From NCBI GenBank assembly GCA_028023455.1, contig JAQFVV010006305.1, forward strand, positions 2,345,001 through 2,409,000: a stretch of DNA of 64,000 nt, in the 5' to 3' direction. Below, in pieces: positions 57,861-64,000 of the stretch. Position numbers and translations under genes: made by a program. Positions within the stretch are counted from its first letter, which is position 1; the number at the start of each line of letters is the position of its first letter. Below the pieces are notes generated by a model that saw only the letters and a program-made list of their open reading frames with translations, ran no database searches and was not told the origin of the DNA. This DNA is from Epiperipatus broadwayi. Its lineage: Eukaryota > Onychophora > Udeonychophora > Euonychophora > Peripatidae.

Positions 57861-58254
57861 ATATGGGTAAGAGAACAAACAGGTGTTACTGACCTCATTG
57901 AAAAAAAATTAAAAGACTGAAGTGGAGTTTGGTTAGACATATTGCTAGAAGAGATGATAATAGATGGACAATTGAAATTTTAAACTGGATTCCAAGAGAT
58001 TGTAAAAGACCCAGAAAGAGCACATGTGAGATGGATGGATGAAATAAAAAGTTGTGCAGGGGTGATGTGGAAAAGAGAAGTTAAAGATCAGAGAAGATGG
58101 ATTGAACTTGGAGAGATGTTCATTCTGCAGTGGATTGATAATGATCGATGATAATGATATAAATATATGAACATGGGAAGAAAGTGAAAATAATGTAATT
58201 TTTAAGATTTTATTAATTTAAACCTTATAAAATTCTAAACAAGACACAAATAAA

Positions 58255-58530
58255 GGAATTTAAACATAGGATTTTCAGTCTATATTCATCATTCACTCCA
58301 TCTCAAACAACTGATACATATGGACCATTCACATGTGGAAAAGATAAATCATCACTTGGGCCAGATCATAATCTTCCACACACATATACAATTAGTGCTT
58401 GGCTTATATTAAGATAGCAATGCCTTAAACTTTAATGGACAGGCCTTGGGATTTTCACCCTTCCAACAATTCAACCATCCATTTCATTGAAAAAACAATG
58501 ATAGAATGTTCAAAGCCCTTGGTCGTTTAT
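58255..58530 (-). repeat. Repeat family F3, copy 3
   Basis: CATTCACTCCATCTCAAACAA, AAAAGATAAATCATCACTTGG, GGCCAGATCATAATCTTCCA, GACAGGCCTTGGGATTTTCA and ATAGAATGTTCAAAGCCC line up in order with 39055-39305, about 75-80% identical by eye. It lacks the inverted partner seen at 39-40 kb. It lies 100 bp after the end of RTE copy 1. Confidence 0.8.
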
Positions 58531-61090
58531 TTCTCTATTCACTATATTGAATAAATAGGTTAATTAAACAAGACATAGTAATATTAATCTTCATGACTTA
58601 GATATAAAATTACTATAAAAAGTAGAAATAATGAAAATATTAAAACAAAACATAACTAAATAGCAGAATGTAAGCACTGTTCATGAAAAAAAAACTAAAT
58701 TAATCTAATAAGGACAAGATTTATTCTAAATTTTGACATATAATATGTATAAACTCAATAAATACAATTATATTGACAAACTATTTCTTCTTGATAATAA
58801 TTTTAATTGTTATTACTAATGTAAAGTAGATTGAATTAAAGAGATGATATACTATGATTAACCTAATATGATCATCAGTATAAAGGAGATTAAGTATAAA
58901 AATATCAAGAACTTTCTCAATTAGATTTTCAAATAAAGTGTTATCAGGCAGCTTCAGAAATATTGATCAATCTATGAATATCACAAATAAGGTAAATCAC
59001 AAAATTTTGGTTCGGTCAATCTTGGGTTAAAAATAAATAAATAACCAAATGGCTATATTATTGAGGAGTTTCTGGATGTACCAAAATTGGAATCGATCTG
59101 AGACTGCATTCTTCACAGTCTGACATTTAATTACAGTACTAAATCATGCCAGGAAAGCTTAGATTTAGAAACCTCAGCAGTAATGACAGTGATAATATTT
59201 AGAAGCATTTCTATAAATACAATAGGAAAATGTTACCTAAAAGTTTTAGTTTTTAAGAGTCCCTTCTCATCTTTTTTTTTTTAGCATTGTTAAGATATTT
59301 TACAAGTTTGTCAGCAACTTCTAGATGTTTGTTAAATAAATATTGATTATGAAGAGCATTGCCATGAATTTGTTAAATGTATTATAGCAAAAGAGAATGA
59401 TCGCTATTCTGATAATATTCTGAGATATCCATTATATTGATTCCAGTCAGCTTTCTTTTAATTCTATCCTAAAAATTTTATAGCAAAGTTAAAAGCCTTT
59501 AAAAGATCTCTCCATCAGCTCTCTAAAGAGTAACTGTGAAGGCAAAATATCAGGTTTGCAAATTGCTGCTGGTGAGTGTTTAAAATATATATATATTACT
59601 AATTAAGAAGCTAGATATTCATTTACCAATTAATAATCAAATGACTGACTGGATTGGTAAGCCAGCCATCAGCAAAATTTTTGTTTATATATTGAAAAGA
59701 AAAAAAAAATATTGTAATTCAGTAAGTAATAAAAATAATAAAATAACTGTTGATTATGAGGTCATGTGATATGTGAAATAAAAAATGGCTGATGGAGTTT
59801 CGATTCTAGAATTTTCAATTTTCTAGTCTATCATGATCCTGCTTCACCGAACCATTCAGTTTTTAAGCAAGAAGTGAGTCGAATAAGTCACTGGATTAAA
59901 TTATTTAATATGGAATTATTTCAGGAACAGCTAATATCATAGATATGATTATTTTGCTCAACTTTTTGAATTATTAATTTTGAGAGGGGAACTATTGTTA
60001 TTATAAATCTGAATAAGTATTATTTTTCTACATAGGTAAGGTTCATACTTTGAATCTTGAAAGAAAAGTGTTGCCTTTGTGAGTAGAATTATTTTCTTCA
60101 TTCCCATACTAAGTTTGAAAAAGATTGTTATAATGAATAATATGTATGTGAGGGTGTGGGTGGGAGTGGAAGATTCATATTAAATTTGTAAATAGACCCA
60201 AGAACATTTATTAGATAAATAAATTTTGTTTGAAATATTAATAGAAAATTTTTCATAAATATGTGGAAAAAAATATTGAACAATTTTCTTTGTTAAAAAT
60301 AATCATATTCAACCAACAAATAATCGCATGAGAATAACTTAATTCTAAACTGTAAATTTTATTCTATTAGGATATTAATTGTATTATTAAATTTTTAATT
60401 TGAAACTTTTTGTATTCAACAAAATACTCTTCAATACTTTCCTTTTAAAATTTTTATATATTCCCTGTATTATTTTAATTTTATGGAATTGATTTTTATA
60501 CAAAAAAGAAATAACACATCTATATCTTATTTTCTAAATTTAGTCTCATTGTTTGAAAACATTTTCCTAACTTGTACACTCATAATTTTTAATTTTCTGT
60601 CTCATATTAATCTTGCAACTGTTTTGCTTTTATTAATATATATAAACATGAATTAAATAAATCTGTAAATTTATTCTTACTTTATATCTACATTAAAAAT
60701 TTTTTTTTTTACTTTATATCTACATTCAAAGTTATCTTTTACATAATAATTGCACAGTAAACTCTCACATTAATGACTTGTCTTATTGATTAAAGAATTA
60801 ATATTATTAGAGATTGATGTAATTGAAAGATTTCCAGAAAATGATTTTGTTAAGTAGTATATTTAGGATGTAAATTTGTAATGATTGAATTTACATAATT
60901 GTAAAACAAAAGCTCACAATGTTTAAAAATAATATTTTTTAAATTTTTTTAATATTTTTCCTGGTATAAAATAAAAATATACTCAAAGAAAAAGATTGTC
61001 TTTGCAAACATTTCCATGATCATAAATATATGCATATTTATTTTTTCCATCAGTAAATAATTTGAGCACTGGAAATATAGGGCTAGGCCA
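58531..61090. other. AT-rich stretch, no gene seen
   Basis: No coding region recognised. At 59750-59785, GATTATGAGGTCATGTGATA may be a further F2 tail. GGGTGTGGGTGGGAGTGG lies at about 60154-60171. Confidence 0.45.
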
Positions 61091-61195
61091 TAGTCTATGG
61101 ACCTTGATGGACTTCCAGAATCTGCCACATTAAGTCTATTAAATAATACAGGGCAACCTCCATCACTTATAATCCAAGACTTTAAATAGATTGAT
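61091..61195 (+). repeat. Dispersed repeat shared with 32.7 kb
   Basis: GGACTTCCAGAATCTGCC, AATAATACAGGGCAACC and CAAGACTTTAAATAG, in the same order as at 32740-32832. Confidence 0.6.
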
Positions 61196-61363
61196 AAGAT
61201 CTGAAGATAAAAGTTTAAGCTATTTTCGTTTTGGATTTAGTTTTATTTAGAAAAGTTCTTTTATTCAGTGGGATATACTGATTCCAGTCTTATGTTGATT
61301 TTGCTCAGCTCGTTAGTTTGAATAGTATAAAATAAATAAAAGTAGTTTCTGAATGGGTATGTG

Positions 61364-61396
61364 TATTGACGAAGGCCAATAATGAGAAATTAGTCT
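61364..61396 (+). ncRNA. Hammerhead-like motif
   Basis: TTGACGAAGGCCAATAATGA then GAAATTAGTC; corresponds block for block to the motif in F2 copy 3 (CTGACGAAGGCC..AAAAACTAATC). The first base of CUGANGA is changed. Confidence 0.3.
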
Positions 61397-61881
61397 ATTT
61401 TATAAAGATGGTTCTAGATTAGTTTTATGAATGGATTACTATTATTAGAGCATATGCTTTCGTAGAATAATATGCTTATAATTAATGTCAATTTAATTTT
61501 TGTTATTATTTAAATATTTTAAATAATCATTATTAGATATATGCTTCACACATTCATTTTATGACATTTTGAATTATCAGAGCATGCCGAAGATTTTTGA
61601 CTCATGGATATGCTTGAATTGTAACTAATACATGAATATACCTTTCCAATGATTCATGAATAGAAAAAGGTTAGAGGGTGTAAAATTTAAAGTTGATTTG
61701 GTAAAGATTATTTTATTAAAATAAAAATAATTATAATAGAATAATTCATTCTTTTCCTCCGTCTTTTTGTACCTGTTATACTATATTAAATCTGAATAAT
61801 GATAATTGCACTTTCCTTATGCAATTGATACATGTAATTTATTTAATGTTTTTAAATGTAGTCTGACATTTCTGTTTATTC

Positions 61882-61977
61882 AACAGTCTTCCTCAGAGCT
61901 TAATATTATATTTAGCAAAAAAAAAAAAAAAAAGAAGTATTTTTTTGTTAAATATAAGTTTTGAGAAAGACTGTTGT
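61882..61977. repeat. Imperfect foldback with poly(A)/poly(T) loop
   Basis: AACAGTCTTCCTCAGAGC then TTAATATTATATTTAGC pairs with GTTAAATATAAG, then TTTTGAGAAAGACTGTTG. The loop has 18 A followed by a T run. Both arms carry the GAGGAAGACTGTTG motif seen next to the hammerhead-like cores at 9452 and 51321. Confidence 0.7.
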
Positions 61978-62037
61978 ACAATCAAAACTATCAACTTACA
62001 TTTGAAAATAATAAATAAATTGTGTGTATTAAAAGTA
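61978..62037. other. Short spacer between foldback and mariner
   Basis: The nearby open frame 61945-62232 crosses the foldback, this spacer and the mariner left end; it is not a gene. Confidence 0.5.
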
Positions 62038-62950
62038 TATAAAGGGATACTCAAAAATAACTGGAATCATTCCCTGGAAAGCAAGCGCATTGTAATATAT
62101 ATTTCTGCCACTAGATGTCTCTTGGGGATCCCCTTGCACCAGACTGCCAACTGTCATCATCGAGATAAATCATGTTATAGTGTGGTAAATATTTTTGTTA
62201 AGTGTATCTTACTTATTTATCAAGTTTTGTAATGGCTGAAAAGTTGAAACAATATGAAATTCTGTTTTCTGTTAGCGAAATGGCAGGGAAAACAGTTGTA
62301 GTATTTGAAACAGCTTTTACAATCAAGTTTCTTTGGGGAAAACACAAGTTTGCAAGTGGTTTAATGGAATTGTCAAATTTACTATGCCCCCCAAAAGTGT
62401 AACGTGTGAATTACAATGTCAAGACGAAGCTGATTTTTTTGGATGCAAACGGCATTGTTCACTCAGAATTTATTTATAATGACCAGGCATTTAAAACTTA
62501 CAAGTTCTGAAAAGTTTGCTTGATGCAGTAAAACAAAATGTCTTAATTTTTGTTTTAATGGGGAATGTACGCTTTACCACAATAACACAACAGCACACAA
62601 AGCCTGAATGTGAAACAATTTTTAATTAAATTCAACATGATCTCACTTATTTATCAGCCATATTCATCTGACTTTGGTCTGTGCAACTTCTTTTTTCCTC
62701 TCGAATGAAAAAAATGCCTGAAAAATATTTTTTTGTGGACTTAAAAGTGATGAAGAAAAATAAATGATGCAGATGTTAAAAAGCATCACTTTGCAAGAGT
62801 TTCAGGATTACTTTGAAAAGTGAAAAACATATTTAGACCAGTGTGTTGCATTAAATGCGCTGTTCTTTGAAAGGGATTTAATTTGTAACACCTTAACAAA
62901 TACACAATTTTTTTATTACAAAATTCCAGTTATTTTTGGTCCCAATGATA
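62038..62950 (+). mobile_element. Internally deleted mariner-like element
   Basis: The left end TATAAAGGGATACTCAAAAA then TAACTGGAAT and the right end (complement) TATCATTGGGACCAAAAA then TAACTGGAAT form imperfect TIRs of about 30 bp, bounded by TA as expected for mariner. At 913 bp it is shorter than a typical 1.3-kb element; the missing part is between the transposase N-terminus and the catalytic domain. Confidence 0.85.
62232..62880 (+). pseudogene. mariner transposase remnant
   Basis: The first frame (from the ATG at 62232) reads MAEKLKQYEILFSVSEMAGK and ends LCPPKV, an N-terminal start run into the middle of the protein. Then, in shifting frames: VKTKLIFLDANGIVHSEFIY (family K.ML..FFD..GIVH.EF), YHNNTTAHKA in place of HHDNAPAHTA (catalytic Asp to Asn), PYSSDFGLCNFFF in place of PYSPDLAPCDFFL, and QEFQDYFEK then KTYLDQCVALNALFFERD, the C-terminal block (..F..CF..W..R...CI...G.YFEGD). 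The first catalytic Asp (GDE.W) is in the deleted part. Stops and the lost Asp make it inactive. Confidence 0.85.
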
Positions 62951-63640
62951 ATGTAAAGATGACCACAGTGTTAACAGTGTCATTAATTGTTCAGAAGAAT
63001 CACATTTATTTGATTTTAAGTGTCAAAATGAAATATTGTGCTAGGAAACAATCCAGAAATCTTTAGCTTTTTGTATTAAAATGCATAGAGCAAAAAATAA
63101 TAGTAATATGGTTTATTACATCTCTAGGTAGCTGTTTCAAATATCGAAAGTTTTAAAACTTTCTGCATTCATAAATAATAAATTGAAGAAAAATATGTAA
63201 TTTTGGGGAAGTTTCTATATTTTTCATATCAAATAGTAGAGACTATATCTTGAGCTAAAACTGAATTCATAAGTACTAGCATTGTAAGAATCATAGCCAG
63301 ATATAGTGAGAGAGTTTACTTCTCTATTAACTCATATTTAGAAGGTAAATATATTAATTTATTGAAGGATGAACACATATGATAGCTTAGGACTCCACAT
63401 CCAGCTTTTCTGTATTGATTTCATCAAAATCTACTCATTATTATGGTATGTGACTTGTTTTTTTTTTTAATCTCAAAATATCAACCATTTTTTAAAATTA
63501 TTTTTAATGAATATATCCCATGGTTAAAGAACTTTATGGGGTAATGGAATATATTTTTATGCCATGTTCACAACTTGGAGTTCATAATTGTGTAAAACTC
63601 AAAAATTTTTTTTTAGTTCCATTCAATCAAGCTTAGAAAT
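62951..63640. other. AT-rich stretch, no gene seen
   Basis: Nothing recognised. Confidence 0.5.
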
Positions 63641-63720
63641 TATTTTAAGTAACATAAAAAATCTAGTTAACTATCCAATATTGATCAATAAATGGGTATC
63701 TAGATTGTTTTAGTAGATGG
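63641..63720 (+). repeat. SINE-tail-like repeat with AATGGGTA motif
   Basis: TTAACTATCCAATATTGATC then AATAAATGGGTATCTAGA; matches 32385-32440 in order and spacing. Confidence 0.5.
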
Positions 63721-64000
63721 AAAAATGCCAACGAAGAAATTTTTATCCTGCAGCAAGTTATTTAAAGACTGTTTGACCTATTTCACATAATTAATATATG
63801 ATACAGAAACGAATAATGTTATAAAAGTTCATACTTAATTTCTTACTATATTGTAATTCTTGGCATGCGTATATATATATTAATAATCAAGTCATGTGAA
63901 AGTTTATTATGCAATACAGAATACTAGCATACTCTTTTACAACACCATCTAAAAATAGGATAACCTCAAATTTACATAACAGCAACAAATAACACCATTA
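63721..64000. other. Window end, nothing recognised
   Basis: AT-rich sequence without a gene or repeat structure. Confidence 0.5.

Larger units (their letters stand above)
55285..58160 (+). mobile_element. RTE-like LINE, copy 1, near full length
   Basis: It begins GACAGACAAAAATAAATCATG, as in the copies at 14139 and 26263, and ends in a short-repeat tail (ATAATGATCGATGATAATGA). A single protein of endonuclease plus RT is recognisable over 2.5 kb but needs several frame changes. It is the best preserved of three copies and defines the family here at about 2.9 kb. RTE LINEs usually lack ORF1 and end in simple repeats, as seen. Confidence 0.9.

Noticed and set aside
61945-62232. 95-codon open frame as a gene
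   Set aside because: It starts in a foldback arm and ends in the mariner 5' region; no part resembles a host protein.

Overview
This window reads as nuclear DNA of an animal with a very AT-rich genome (about three quarters A+T by eye). It is gene-poor and transposon-rich, and the only cellular gene I can name is split by a very large intron. The phylum cannot be fixed from the sequence. The mix of RTE-like and Tx1/L1-like LINEs, Penelope-like elements, a Ty3/gypsy relic, hAT and mariner DNA transposons and tRNA-like SINEs fits an invertebrate.

Host gene: two plus-strand exons (17841-17945 and 40514-40684) encode adjacent parts of QTRT2, the non-catalytic partner of the queuine tRNA-ribosyltransferase. 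Both are bounded by AG/GT splice signals, both are phase 0, and they join in frame across an intron of about 22.6 kb. I found no first exon upstream and no later exon downstream, so the gene probably runs beyond both ends of the window. Almost everything from 17.9 kb onward is therefore likely intronic.

Layout. 0-2.25 kb: AT-rich, no gene, ending in a polypurine run and an LTR-like TGTT start. 2.5-6.25 kb: degenerate minus-strand Ty3/gypsy element (gag, protease, RT, RNase H, integrase). 6.74-7.77 kb: TIR DNA transposon of about 1 kb. 9.39-9.55 and 12.37-12.90 kb: foldback elements. 14.1-16.1 kb: decayed RTE copy. 16.6-17.7 kb: SINE-like repeats. 23.03-23.31 kb: short TIR element. 23.6-26.3 kb: minus-strand RTE copy. 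29.6-30.0 kb: dispersed repeats with an almost perfect 33-bp hairpin. 30.85-31.35 kb: non-autonomous hAT with 8-bp target duplication. 33.6-36.7 kb: less AT-rich non-coding block with a palindrome array. 37.07-37.42 kb: nearly perfect 162-bp inverted repeat, next to a head-to-head pair of Penelope-like fragments. 39.0-40.04 kb: 1-kb inverted pair of a repeat that recurs at 58.3 kb. 41.3-43.3 kb: tandem repeats of about 225-260 bp split by a Penelope-like insertion. 43.4-44.9 kb: minus-strand 5'-truncated LINE. 46.0-49.1 kb: second less AT-rich block with an array of covarying hairpins. 51.3-52.0 kb: LINE 3' end. 55.3-58.2 kb: best preserved RTE copy. 62.04-62.95 kb: internally deleted mariner.

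The transposon genes all carry stops, frameshifts or lost catalytic residues, so none looks able to move itself. The observations most worth following are a hammerhead-like core recurring in unrelated-looking repeats, two arrays of small hairpins spaced about 40-90 bp apart in the two unusual 3-kb blocks, and several long inverted repeats inside the predicted QTRT2 transcript.
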